Shown here piece after piece: positions 14,634 through 22,990 of a DNA stretch of 30,714 nt. Under the pieces are notes generated by a model. That model had not been told where the DNA came from and ran no database searches. It saw only the letters and a program-made list of their open reading frames with translations. Source of the stretch: Pauljensenia sp902373545 (GTDB lineage Bacteria; Actinomycetota; Actinomycetes; Actinomycetales; Actinomycetaceae); assembly GCF_041432775.1 (NCBI RefSeq), contig NZ_JAPWAG010000027.1:1-30714 (forward strand), written 5' to 3'. The translations under genes were made by a program, and so were the position numbers. How positions within the stretch are numbered: position 1 is the stretch's first letter; each line of letters opens with the position of its first letter.

Positions 14634-16471
14634 GTCCCACCGATCAGTCCCCGCGGTCCGAGCGCTCGGCTGCGGGGACGCGCGTTCGCGTCGGCCACAC
14701 GGTCGCCTCCCATCGTTCCCTGCTCGGCGTCGCCGCCGCACTCGTTGGCGCTATCGTCGGCGCTGCGGCGGTGCTCTTTAACCTGGCGATCCGCGCGTGG
14801 ACGTGGGTGTCGACGGGCTTCGAGGAGTACACGACGCACATTGGGGCCTCGCATGGGCTGTGGGGGTGGGCGCCGTGGCTGTTCCTGCTCCTCTCTCCCG
14901 CCGTCGCGGGCCTCCTGTACGGTCCGCTCATCCAGCGCTTCGCGCCCTCGGCAAAGGGACATGGCATTCCCGAGGTCATGCTCGCGGTGCGCCGCAAAGG
15001 CGGGCGCATCCCGGGGCGCGTCGCGGTCGTGAAGATCCTGGCCTCGGCCCTGACGATCGGCTCGGGCGGGTCGGCCGGACGCGAGGGACCGATCGTCCAG
15101 GTGGGGGCCTCCCTGGGCTCCACCATCGCCTCGTGGCTGCACATGCCCGTCTCCCGCGTCGTCCTATTGGCCTCGTGCGGGTCCGCGGCGGGCATCGCGG
15201 CGACTTTCCATGCGCCGCTCGCGGGCGCTGTCTTCGCCCTCGAGGTCATCCTCGTGGAGTTCACGGCCGAGACCTTCGGCTTCGTCGTGCTCTCCGCCGT
15301 GACATCCTCGATCGTGGCGCGCCTCCTGCAGGGAGACGAGATGGTCGTGCGCGTCGCCGACAACCTGACCTTCGCGTCGATGTCGGACATGTGGTGGGTG
15401 GCCCTCCTCGGCCTCGTCGCCGGGCTGTGCGGCCTCGGCTTTTCGAAGCTCCTCTACGCCTCCGAGGACGCGATCGACTGGGTGTGGGCGCGCACGCGCC
15501 TGCCCGAGTGGGCGCGCCCGGGCGTCCTCGGCCTCGTCCTCGGCGGGGGCCTCGTCGCGTTCCCCTACATGTTCGGGTCGGGTTATCCGCTGGAGGAGCA
15601 GGCCATCGCGGGTAGCTACTCGATCGCATTCCTCCTCGCCCTGATGGTGGGGCGCGCCGTATTCACGTCCTTCACGATCGGCATGGGTGGCTCGGGCGGA
15701 GTCTTCGCGCCTACGCTGTTCATCGGCGCGATGGCGGGCGCCGCATTCGGAGACGTGGTCTCTCCCCTGTCCGATTCCCCCGTCGGCGTGTTCGCGGTGG
15801 TCGGCATGGGGGCGGCCTTCGCGGGTGCGGCCCGCGCGCCGATGACCGCGGTGCTCATCATCGTGGAGATGACCGGACAGTTCTCGCTGATCCTGCCCAT
15901 GATGTTGGCGGTCGTCATCGCCACGGGCGCGTCGCGTTTCCTGACCCGAGCGACGATCTACACGGAGAAGCTGCGCCGCCGCGGCGACGTGCTCGACGAC
16001 CCGGTCGAGGGCACGCTGCTCGGGACGCGTGCGGCGTCCGAGTGGATGATGGAGGCTCCCGAGACTTTGCCCTGCACGACCAGCGCCGCGTCTGCAATCT
16101 CCGCCCTGCGCCGCACGAAGGAGACGGTCCTGCCCGTCGTGAACGAGGACCGGCGCTTCGTCGGTCTCGTGTCCTCGCTGCGCCTCGCTGAGCTCACGCA
16201 GGAGGACGGCTCGCTCGACGCTCCCCTGTCGGATTTGCCTCTCATCGACGAGGCCGTGGCTGCCTCCGCTCCCCCGTCCGAGGTTCTCGGGGCGCTTCGT
16301 TCCAGCGGCTTGCAGGCCCTGCCCGTGCTGGACGAGGAGCGCCACGTGGTGGGTTGGGTCTCCGAGCGTAATCTGGTGGATCGCATGTACCGCGACCAGC
16401 GCCGCGCGATTGAGGCCCGCGCGCAAACCTCGTGGGGCTCGCGCATGCAGGAGCGCAGGAGGACACGCTAG
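14630..16471 (+). CDS. ClC family chloride channel/transporter with two CBS domains
   Basis: The 613-residue membrane protein starts with GTG overlapping the TGA of the peptidase gene by 4 nt; GGAG at 14615-14618 can serve as ribosome binding site. ClC signatures: KGHGIPEV (109-116), GSGGSAGREGP with the gating Glu152, ATFHAPLAGAVFALE ending at Glu205, and GGSGGVFAPTLFIGAMAG. The membrane domain ends near residue 435 and two CBS domains follow (about 450-510 and 530-590), which bind adenine nucleotides in related proteins. The residue after Glu205 is Val, where H+-coupled antiporters have the internal proton glutamate. Whether it is a channel or an exchanger is therefore uncertain. It ends 4 bp into the convergent methyltransferase gene. 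Confidence 0.92.
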   Translation: MSPTDQSPRSERSAAGTRVRVGHTVASHRSLLGVAAALVGAIVGAAAVLFNLAIRAWTWVSTGFEEYTTHIGASHGLWGWAPWLFLLLSPAVAGLLYGPLIQRFAPSAKGHGIPEVMLAVRRKGGRIPGRVAVVKILASALTIGSGGSAGREGPIVQVGASLGSTIASWLHMPVSRVVLLASCGSAAGIAATFHAPLAGAVFALEVILVEFTAETFGFVVLSAVTSSIVARLLQGDEMVVRVADNLTFASMSDMWWVALLGLVAGLCGLGFSKLLYASEDAIDWVWARTRLPEWARPGVLGLVLGGGLVAFPYMFGSGYPLEEQAIAGSYSIAFLLALMVGRAVFTSFTIGMGGSGGVFAPTLFIGAMAGAAFGDVVSPLSDSPVGVFAVVGMGAAFAGAARAPMTAVLIIVEMTGQFSLILPMMLAVVIATGASRFLTRATIYTEKLRRRGDVLDDPVEGTLLGTRAASEWMMEAPETLPCTTSAASAISALRRTKETVLPVVNEDRRFVGLVSSLRLAELTQEDGSLDAPLSDLPLIDEAVAASAPPSEVLGALRSSGLQALPVLDEERHVVGWVSERNLVDRMYRDQRRAIEARAQTSWGSRMQERRRTR

Positions 16472-17817
16472 CGGCTCAGGACCGAGACCATTTCCACGTG
16501 GTGAGTGTGCGAGAAGAGGTCCCACGCCTGCAGTGATTCGAGCTCGTATCCGGCCTCGGTGAGGGTTCGCAGGTCGCGTGCGCCCGCTGCCGGGTCGCAG
16601 GACACAAGGACGACGCGAGGGGCACCCGTGGCCGCAATAGCCTCGCACACCCCCGCACCCGCGCCGGCGCGCGGCGGGTCCGCCACGACGACGTCCGGCA
16701 CGGCACCCAGCTGGCCCGACAGGTCGACGACTCCCTCACGATCAACGTTTCCGGCGAACGCATCCACCCAATCGAAGGCTGCGAGGTTCTCGCCCGCATC
16801 ACGCACGGCACCCTCGTCGCCCTCGAGGGTCACGACGCGCCCCGACTCTCCGACGGCGCGCGCGAGCGGCACGGAGAATAGGCCAGCCCCCGAGTACAGC
16901 TCCATGACCGCGCGCCCAGCCCCGGCCTCGTCGGGACCAAAAGCCGCAGTCAGCACCGCGTTCGCGAGCACCTCGGCGCCACGCACGTGTGTCTGCCAGA
17001 AACCCGAGGGGCGCACGTAGTACGACTCGACGCCAGAGCCCACCGGCACGTTCCAGCGCACAACGTCGGCGTCGATACGCACGCCGTCGGCAGCGTACGT
17101 GTCCTCGCCGATCAGGACGACGGGCTCACCGCCAGAGGGGGCCACCGCGCGCACGCGGTCCCCCGGCTTCCACAGGCGACGCCACGGCGTGTCCTCGTCG
17201 AACAGTCCGAGCTCACGGATCGCGGGCACGGCCAGCGGCATGTCATCGAGCGCGATCACGCGGCGACCGCGGAACTCGTGCATCCCGGCGCGCCCGGCCT
17301 CGTCAATGACGACGTCGATGCGCGAGCGGCGGCCGGTCAGTGCGTCGCGCGGATCCTCATCTCCCGGCGCGGGAGCGACACGCACTCCCCCGAGGGCGTC
17401 CACGGCCTCGGCCAGGGCTTCGCCGCCCACGCGGCGCAGCTGCCCGGCGATCACGCGGGACTTCCACTCTCGCTGCGCGGCGGGCGTCAGGTGAGCGAGC
17501 TCGCCGCCGCCGACACCGCCGGGACCCGCCTGGGGCCAGACGGAGTCGACGCGATCGGCCGAGGGGGACAGGACCTCAACGGCATCGGCCCATGCGAGCT
17601 TCTTCTGGACCGCGGTCACGCGCGCGCGGACGAGCTCGCCCGGCGCCGCGTGGCGCACGAAGACAACGCGCCCGCTCTCGTCGCGGGCGACACACGCCCC
17701 ACCGTGGGCTGGCTCGCCGACGGTCAGCTCGAGCATGTCACCGATACCATCGCGCGGCTGGGAGGCAGCGGGACGACGGCGCTGGGTCGGGCGGCGGCGG
17801 GCAGGACGGGGGCTCAT
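16468..17817 (-). CDS. RNA (uracil-C5)-methyltransferase of the RumA/TrmA family with TRAM domain
   Basis: The 449-residue protein has a basic N-terminus, a TRAM domain (about 28-85), a central domain and a C-terminal SAM-dependent methyltransferase fold. Visible motifs are ELYSGAGLFSVPLA (SAM binding), VADPPRAGAG, LVSCDPA with the catalytic Cys407, and HHVEMV with Glu442 as probable general base. Members make 5-methyluridine in 23S rRNA or tRNA. The four Cys that hold the 4Fe-4S cluster in E. coli RlmD are missing: the stretch reads WPQAGPGGVGGGELAHL (94-110). Its ATG overlaps the TGA of the permease gene (ATGA), so the two genes form an operon. Which uridine it modifies cannot be told. Confidence 0.88.
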   Translation of the reverse strand: MSPRPARRRPTQRRRPAASQPRDGIGDMLELTVGEPAHGGACVARDESGRVVFVRHAAPGELVRARVTAVQKKLAWADAVEVLSPSADRVDSVWPQAGPGGVGGGELAHLTPAAQREWKSRVIAGQLRRVGGEALAEAVDALGGVRVAPAPGDEDPRDALTGRRSRIDVVIDEAGRAGMHEFRGRRVIALDDMPLAVPAIRELGLFDEDTPWRRLWKPGDRVRAVAPSGGEPVVLIGEDTYAADGVRIDADVVRWNVPVGSGVESYYVRPSGFWQTHVRGAEVLANAVLTAAFGPDEAGAGRAVMELYSGAGLFSVPLARAVGESGRVVTLEGDEGAVRDAGENLAAFDWVDAFAGNVDREGVVDLSGQLGAVPDVVVADPPRAGAGAGVCEAIAATGAPRVVLVSCDPAAGARDLRTLTEAGYELESLQAWDLFSHTHHVEMVSVLSR

Positions 17818-19892
17818 GAGGTCTCCGCGGAGGTGTTCTCGGCCCGCGCATCGCCGGGTTCGTTAGTACGGACGGTCGTCTCGGACGAGGCCGGGGCTGC
17901 CACGCGTAAGAACGGATCGTTGACGCGCTGGCGACCTTCGACGACGTCGTCCTCGCCCAGCTGCCAGGGCACGATCGTGATGACGACGCCGGGCACACCG
18001 AGCAGAGCGGCACGCAGACGCAGGGCAGACTGGTTGTGGACGAAATTCTCCCACCAGTGGGTGACGAGGAACTGCGGCATGTAAATTACAAGCATCTCCG
18101 TGGGCGCCGAGCGGCGTCGGCTGCGCACGTACTGCAGGATCACGGAGGAGATGTCACGGTAGGGGGCAGACAGCAGGGTGAGAGGCACCGGAACGCCCGA
18201 CGCCCTCCACTGGAGCAGGATCTTGTTTTCTTCCTCGTCGTCGGCCACGACCGAGACGAGCTCGATGGAGGTTGGCGAGGAGACACGGGCGGCCGCGATC
18301 GCGCGCATCGCGGCACGCGAGAGCGAGGACACCAAGACGAGGGCGCGCACGCGGGTCGGCAGCGCGCGCCGAGCGTGCCAGTCGTCGACACGCAGCTGCT
18401 CGCGGGTTGTCTCGTAGTGGCGGTGAATCGAGATCTGGAGGCCGAATGCGACCGCGATCATGAGCAGCGTGATCCACGCGCCGTGCGTGAGCTTGGTGGC
18501 CAGCACGATGAGAAGGACAGCGCCGGTCATCATGAAGCCGACGATGTTGACGGCGCGCGAGCGCAGCACCGCCATACGTTCCTGGCCGGACTGACGGGTG
18601 CGCAGCTGCCTGTTCCAGTGCTTAATCATGCCCAGCTGCGAGAGCGTGAAGGAGATGAAGACGCCCACGACGTACAGCTGGATGAGTCGGGTGGTCTCGG
18701 CATGGAATCCGACGATCAGCGCGATGGCGGCGAGCGTGAGGACCACGATGCCGTTGGAGTAGGAGAGGCGGTCGCCGCGACGCACCATCTGGTGGGGCAA
18801 GAAGGAGTCGCGCGAGAGGACCGAGGCCAGGGTCGGGAAGCCGTTGAAGGCGGTGTTTCCGGCCAGAACCAGGATGAATCCCGTGACGACCGTAATAAGG
18901 ATGAACAGGATGGATCCGTGCCCGAAGACGGCCGAGGCGATCTGCGAGATCGCGGGATCGACCGCCACCTTGTGGCCGATGGGAACACCGTCAACGGCCA
19001 GCTGCGCAGCAGGGTCCTCCACGATCTTGACGCCCGTGGCGCGCGCGAGGAAGAGGATCGAGACCATCATGGCGGCGGCGATCCCGCCCAGCATGGCCAG
19101 GGTCGTCGCGGCGTTGCGTGACTTGGGTCGGCGGAACATCGGGACGCCGTTTGAGATGGCCTCGACGCCCGTGAGGGCGGCGCAGCCCGAGGAGAAGGCA
19201 CGCATGAGCAGGAAAGCACCCGCCAGCCCCGCCAGCCCGTCCGCGTGCCCGGGGGCGGCGACGAGGTCATAGGCGGCCGTCGGCGCGGAGCCAAGGTGTC
19301 CCGTCGCGAGCTTCGCGAAGCCAACGACGACCATCAGGCCGATAGAGAACATGTAGACGTACGTAGGTACCGCAAAGGCACTGCCGGCCTCGCGCGTGCC
19401 GCGCAGGTTGAGCGTCGCCAGGATGACGACGAGGCCCACGGCGATCGGCACCTCGTAGCCCGCCAGCGCGGGCACGGCGGTCGTGATGTAGCTGGCGCCC
19501 GAGGAGATGGACACGGCGACGGTCAAGATGTAGTCGACCAACAGGGCCGAGGCCACAAGGAGCCCCCAGGAACGGCCGAGATTCTTCGTCACGACCTCAT
19601 AGTCACCGCCACCCGAGGGGTATGCGTGGACGGTCTGGCGGTAGGAGGCGACCACGACGGCCAGCACGAGTGCCACGACAACGCCCACCCAGATGGACTG
19701 CATGGCGGCCATTGTGCCAGCGAGCGCCAGCGTCAGGAGGACCTCGTCGGGTGCGTAGGCGACCGACGACAGCGCGTCCGAGGCAAAAATCGGAAGGGCG
19801 ATGCGTTTGGGAAGAAGCTGGTGGCCCATCGCGTCCGATCGCATCGGGCGTCCGATGAGCACGCGCTTCGCGTAGGCCAACAAGTTCGTCAC
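17814..19892 (-). CDS. KimA-like APC-family permease, probable potassium transporter
   Basis: The 692-residue protein (GTG start at 19890-19892) has about 12 membrane segments and a cytosolic C-terminal domain of about 200 residues (RALVLVSSLSRAAMRAIAAA …). It resembles Bacillus KimA (YdaO), a K+/H+ symporter inhibited by c-di-AMP, rather than amino-acid permeases. SDALSSVAYAPDE gives Asp39 and Tyr46, and VDYILTVAVS gives Asp120, Tyr121, Thr124 and Ser128. With a constant offset of 3 these match the KimA potassium-site residues D36, Y43, D117, Y118, T121 and S125, as I remember them. The frame runs open to 20000, but that start would overlap the divergent gene. TACGCT lies 8 nt before the GTG. 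The substrate is inferred, not shown. Confidence 0.82.
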   Translation of the reverse strand: MTNLLAYAKRVLIGRPMRSDAMGHQLLPKRIALPIFASDALSSVAYAPDEVLLTLALAGTMAAMQSIWVGVVVALVLAVVVASYRQTVHAYPSGGGDYEVVTKNLGRSWGLLVASALLVDYILTVAVSISSGASYITTAVPALAGYEVPIAVGLVVILATLNLRGTREAGSAFAVPTYVYMFSIGLMVVVGFAKLATGHLGSAPTAAYDLVAAPGHADGLAGLAGAFLLMRAFSSGCAALTGVEAISNGVPMFRRPKSRNAATTLAMLGGIAAAMMVSILFLARATGVKIVEDPAAQLAVDGVPIGHKVAVDPAISQIASAVFGHGSILFILITVVTGFILVLAGNTAFNGFPTLASVLSRDSFLPHQMVRRGDRLSYSNGIVVLTLAAIALIVGFHAETTRLIQLYVVGVFISFTLSQLGMIKHWNRQLRTRQSGQERMAVLRSRAVNIVGFMMTGAVLLIVLATKLTHGAWITLLMIAVAFGLQISIHRHYETTREQLRVDDWHARRALPTRVRALVLVSSLSRAAMRAIAAARVSSPTSIELVSVVADDEEENKILLQWRASGVPVPLTLLSAPYRDISSVILQYVRSRRRSAPTEMLVIYMPQFLVTHWWENFVHNQSALRLRAALLGVPGVVITIVPWQLGEDDVVEGRQRVNDPFLRVAAPASSETTVRTNEPGDARAENTSAETS

Positions 19893-19900
19893 AAATAGTA

Positions 19901-19906
19901 AGCGTA
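19901..19906 (-). promoter_or_regulatory. -10 box of a probable leaderless promoter (KimA-like gene)
   Basis: On the minus strand TACGCT ends 8 nt before the GTG at 19892; the region has no Shine-Dalgarno sequence. It faces the divergent -10 box at 19971-19976. Confidence 0.45.
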
Positions 19907-19970
19907 GTCCACCGCGCCCACGTTGGGGCACAGAGCAAGACCACGCGTGGATATTCAGCCCCGAGAGGGG

Positions 19971-19976
19971 TACTTT
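19971..19976 (+). promoter_or_regulatory. -10 box of a probable leaderless promoter (first RCK gene)
   Basis: TACTTT is followed by 7 nt (GGTACTC) and the GTG at 19984. This selects GTG 19984 over the in-frame TTG at 19975. TGGATA at 19948-19953 is a poor -35 candidate, 17 bp upstream. Confidence 0.55.
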
Positions 19977-19983
19977 GGTACTC

Positions 19984-20649
19984 GTGCACTTTGTGATCAT
20001 GGGTTGCGGGCGCGTCGGCGCCCGTCTGGCATCAACGCTCGACGCGGCGGGTCATTCCGTGGCCATTATTGACCAGGATTCCAAGGCCTTTTCGCGCCTG
20101 TCCCCCGATTTTTCCGGCCGCAGGGTCACGGGGGTCGGCATGGACAGGGCCTGCCTGCGTCAAGCCAACATCAAAGACGCGTACGCCTTCGCGGCGGTGT
20201 CCTCGGGTGATAACTCGAACATCATTGCCGCGCGCGTCGCACGTGAGGTTTTTCACGTCGAACACGTGGTGGCCCGCATCTACGACCCCACGCGGGCCTA
20301 CCTGTACGAGCGCCTGGGCATCCCCACGGTTGCGTCCGTGCAGCGAACGACGGAGTCCGTCCTGCGCCGGATGCTCCCGCCCGACGCCTCGCTCATCTGG
20401 TCTCATCCCACTGGCTCGGTCGGCCTCGTCAATGCGACCCCTTCTCCCGACTGGTATGGCTTGACTTTCCGACTGATCGAGGAGCTGACCGGGAGTCGTA
20501 TCGTCTTCACGTCTCGCCTGGGCACGATTCGCACGGCCGAACCAGACTTCGTCGTCCAAGAGCACGACCAACTGTATTTCGCGATCAACGGGACGGACTC
20601 GGTGCCGCTGCGTGATCAGCTATCGAACCCGCCCAAGATGGAGGACTGA
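19984..20649 (+). CDS. TrkA/CeoB-type potassium uptake regulatory protein (RCK)
   Basis: The 221-residue protein begins MHFVIMGCGRVGARLA, a Rossmann fold with the dinucleotide motif GCGRVG, followed by VAIIDQDSKAF. This is the TrkA-N/RCK domain (about 1-130); a TrkA-C domain follows (about 140-215). Such proteins bind NAD(H) or ATP on the inner face of the membrane and gate K+ channels or transporters (Trk/Ktr). The GTG start is chosen from the family N-terminus and the leaderless -10 box. The next gene is a paralogue 2 bp away, as in the mycobacterial ceoB-ceoC pair. No TrkH/KtrB membrane subunit is in the window; the only K+-type permease is the divergent KimA-like protein. Confidence 0.88.
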   Translation: MHFVIMGCGRVGARLASTLDAAGHSVAIIDQDSKAFSRLSPDFSGRRVTGVGMDRACLRQANIKDAYAFAAVSSGDNSNIIAARVAREVFHVEHVVARIYDPTRAYLYERLGIPTVASVQRTTESVLRRMLPPDASLIWSHPTGSVGLVNATPSPDWYGLTFRLIEELTGSRIVFTSRLGTIRTAEPDFVVQEHDQLYFAINGTDSVPLRDQLSNPPKMED

Positions 20650-20651
20650 GC

Positions 20652-21350
20652 ATGAAGATCGTCATCGCGGGAGCGGGGTCGGTGGGACGTAGCGTCGCTC
20701 TGGAACTGCTGGCCCACGGCCACGACATCACCCTCATCGACAAGCTGCCCGAGAAGCTGCGCATCGCCACGGTGGCGGACGCGGACTGGGTGCTGGCGGA
20801 TGCCTGTTCGCCGGACGCACTGCGCGACGCCGGCGTGGAGGACGCGGACGTCGTGGTGGCCGCGACGGGCGACGACAAGGCGAACCTGGTCATTTCCCTG
20901 CTGTCCAAGACGGAGTTCGCGGTTCCGCGCGTGGTCGCGCGCCTGAACAATCCCAAGAACGAATGGCTCTTCGATCAGGCGTGGGGCGTGGATGTTTCGG
21001 TGTCGACCCCGCGTATCATGACGGCCCTGGTCGAGGAAGCCGTCTCGGTGGGTATTCCCGTGCGCCTGTTTTCGTTCAACACAGCGGCCGTGTCCATGCA
21101 CGCGCTCATTTTGCCCGAGGATTCTCCCGTGGTCGGCAAGCGCGTGCTGTCCCTGGAACTGCCCGCGCACTCCGTCCTGGCGGCGCTGCTACGCGACGGG
21201 CGTCCGCTCACTCCTGACGCGGATGACGTGTTCGAGGCCTCGGATGAGTTGCTGCTGCTCGTGCCGGACGCGGATGCGGCGGCTCTCGATCAACTGCGCG
21301 AAACGGTGGCGTCTGCGTCCGCGCTCGAGTCCGAAGAAGACGACGAGTAG
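20652..21350 (+). CDS. TrkA/CeoC-type potassium uptake regulatory protein (RCK)
   Basis: The 232-residue protein starts MKIVIAGAGSVGRSVA with the dinucleotide motif GAGSVG and ITLIDK at the end of beta-2 (TrkA-N, about 1-130), then a TrkA-C domain (about 140-215) and an acidic tail ending ESEEDDE. GGAGG (20640-20644) lies 7 nt before the ATG and overlaps the end of the upstream paralogue. The pair probably forms a hetero-oligomeric regulator. The last 61 bp overlap the 3' end of the convergent DUF3159 gene, so the acidic tail of this protein and the Ser-rich tail of DUF3159 share the same DNA. Confidence 0.88.
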   Translation: MKIVIAGAGSVGRSVALELLAHGHDITLIDKLPEKLRIATVADADWVLADACSPDALRDAGVEDADVVVAATGDDKANLVISLLSKTEFAVPRVVARLNNPKNEWLFDQAWGVDVSVSTPRIMTALVEEAVSVGIPVRLFSFNTAAVSMHALILPEDSPVVGKRVLSLELPAHSVLAALLRDGRPLTPDADDVFEASDELLLLVPDADAAALDQLRETVASASALESEEDDE

Positions 21351-21967
21351 TCGCGCAGGCCCCACCACGTCGCCCAGGCACCAAGCGCGAAGAGCGGGAG
21401 CCCCAGGGCGAGCTTGGCGACGCCGAGGGCTGCGACGGCCCCGGCTGCCCACAGGGGCGCCTGGACTGCGACGCGCAGCCCGAACAGTGCCGCCCACATC
21501 CAGGTGAGCATGGTGCAGCGCCGGCGCAGGGGACGCAAGGACGGGTCACGGCCCCAGTCTTTGGGCAGGCCGGTGAGCATCGCGTAGAAGAAGCCGACCA
21601 GACTACGGCGCGCGAGAGCCGAGAGGGCGAAAGCAGCCGCCATTGCGACGTTTGTGGCGATGCCCCACGCGAAGTAGTTTTCGCCCCGACCGGTCGCGGC
21701 CGCGAAGACCACGCCCACGGCGACGCCGAGCAGGCCTGACAGGGCCTGTGCGACGCTCTGGCGCTGGATCAGACGAATGATGCAGGCGATCAGCGCGACG
21801 GCGGAGGCTGCGACGAGTGTCGGGACCAGGGCGTGCGTGGCGACGTACACAATAACGAACACCAAGCCTGGAGCGCTGGTCTCGATGACGCCGCGCGTGC
21901 CACCCAGGGCCTGAGACCACGAGAACTCCTGTGAGGTCGCCTGGTTCATCCAGCGGGGCGCGGGCAT
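21290..21967 (-). CDS. DUF3159 family membrane protein
   Basis: The 225-residue protein has several hydrophobic segments (for example GLVFVIVYVATHALVPTLVAA and GLLGVAVGVVFAAATGR) and the family pattern QALGGTRGVIE and GRGENYFAWGI. The function is not established; the family is found next to the RCK and OB-fold genes in many actinobacteria. The open frame reaches 22339, but the ATG at 21965-21967 matches the family start and shares one base with the TGA of the OB-fold gene. The C-terminal tail (DYSSSSSDSSADADATVSRS) is encoded opposite the end of the second RCK gene. Confidence 0.85.
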   Translation of the reverse strand: MPAPRWMNQATSQEFSWSQALGGTRGVIETSAPGLVFVIVYVATHALVPTLVAASAVALIACIIRLIQRQSVAQALSGLLGVAVGVVFAAATGRGENYFAWGIATNVAMAAAFALSALARRSLVGFFYAMLTGLPKDWGRDPSLRPLRRRCTMLTWMWAALFGLRVAVQAPLWAAGAVAALGVAKLALGLPLFALGAWATWWGLRDYSSSSSDSSADADATVSRS

Positions 21968-22347
21968 CAGCCCTCCCCCGCGATGACGCGGTAGAGCGGG
22001 TTGATGATGACCAGGCGTTCCCCGACGCGGCCGACGGTCCCCTCGACTTCGAGGCGCTGGCCCACACTCAATCCCGGAATAGACGCGCGTCCCGGCCAGC
22101 GCAGCTCGAGCGTGTCGGTCCCGTCGTAGAGCGTGGCCACGAGGACGCGCTGAGCGCCCTCTTCGGGCGGGTAGGTCATGCCCAGGAGGGTGCCGAAGAC
22201 CAGCGCATGGCTGCGATCCGTCACGTCGCGAATGGGGGTAACACCGCGCGCGGCACGCGCCGAGTCCTCGTCGAGGGCAGCGTCCAGGGAGCGAGCGTCT
22301 TTGTCGAGGCCGAGCGCAGCGCCGACCCGAGAGATCCACGAGGCCAT
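21967..22347 (-). CDS. OB-fold nucleic-acid-binding-like protein
   Basis: The 126-residue protein starts MASWISRVGAALG. Its C-terminal 75 residues look like an OB fold (LGMTYPPEEG … RVLVATLYDGTDTLELRW … RLEVEGTVGRVGERLVIINPLY), as in the short actinobacterial proteins encoded beside DUF3159 and DUF3710. A role in nucleic acid binding is inferred from the fold only. The ATG at 22345-22347 is one base after the DUF3710 stop codon and the gene ends in the DUF3159 start, so translation is probably coupled. Confidence 0.78.
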   Translation of the reverse strand: MASWISRVGAALGLDKDARSLDAALDEDSARAARGVTPIRDVTDRSHALVFGTLLGMTYPPEEGAQRVLVATLYDGTDTLELRWPGRASIPGLSVGQRLEVEGTVGRVGERLVIINPLYRVIAGEG

Positions 22348-22348
22348 C

Positions 22349-22981
22349 TCAGGACCCCTGCGCACCCGCGGGCAGGTGGACGGGCAGGAGCTCCAGTCGG
22401 GTCCTCGGGTGATCGTCGCGGTGAACGACGATGCGGTCGATGACCTTTTCGATCTCGATGCCGGACTCTGCGTCGGCGGCCGCGGGGCCGATGATGTCGA
22501 TGCGGGCGAACCAGCGGTCGCCCTCGCGGCCAATGATGCGCATGCGCGAGGTTGCGGCGCGCCCATCGGGCATCTTCATCGGCATGTCGACCAGTAGTTC
22601 ATGGCCGTAGCGGGTGCGAATGTCAGCGACGTTCGCCCCCTGGCTCGTGAAGCCGGCGCGGATCTCCTCGCGCAGTTCGTCCCATACTCCGCCGGAGCGA
22701 GGGGCGGCTGCGACGCTCATCTGGATACCCGAGTCTCCGAGCACGACGAGGATTTGGAGGACGGTGGTGCCGTCGTCGGCGACCTGGGTGCGCAGCTGCA
22801 TACCCGGGCGGGCCGGGAACAGGATGGAACCCATGTCGACGTAACCCTCGGAGGTGTCCACGTCCTTGTAGTTACGAGGGCCGGGCTCACTCCAGATCTC
22901 GGCGTCCTCGTCGCTCAGGCGAGGCAGGGCCTCAACCTCGTCGATCGTCTCGACGTGTGTCTTCTTCTTGCGTCCGAACAT
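22349..22981 (-). CDS. DUF3710 family protein
   Basis: The 210-residue soluble protein begins MFGRKKK and carries the family blocks YVDMGSILFPARPGMQLR, VWDELREEIRAGF and WFARIDIIGP. The family is actinobacterial and of unknown function. The start at 22979-22981 is preceded by AGAGGG and, 6 nt upstream, by TAAGGT, so it may have its own promoter overlapping the end of the DUF4193 gene in addition to read-through from it. It begins 9 bp after the DUF4193 stop codon. Confidence 0.85.
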   Translation of the reverse strand: MFGRKKKTHVETIDEVEALPRLSDEDAEIWSEPGPRNYKDVDTSEGYVDMGSILFPARPGMQLRTQVADDGTTVLQILVVLGDSGIQMSVAAAPRSGGVWDELREEIRAGFTSQGANVADIRTRYGHELLVDMPMKMPDGRAATSRMRIIGREGDRWFARIDIIGPAAADAESGIEIEKVIDRIVVHRDDHPRTRLELLPVHLPAGAQGS

Positions 22982-22990
22982 CCCTCTACC

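Noticed and set aside
19893..19983. c-di-AMP (ydaO-type) riboswitch expected before some KimA genes
   Set aside because: The 91-bp divergent gap is too short, and the -10 box close to the GTG indicates a leaderless mRNA.
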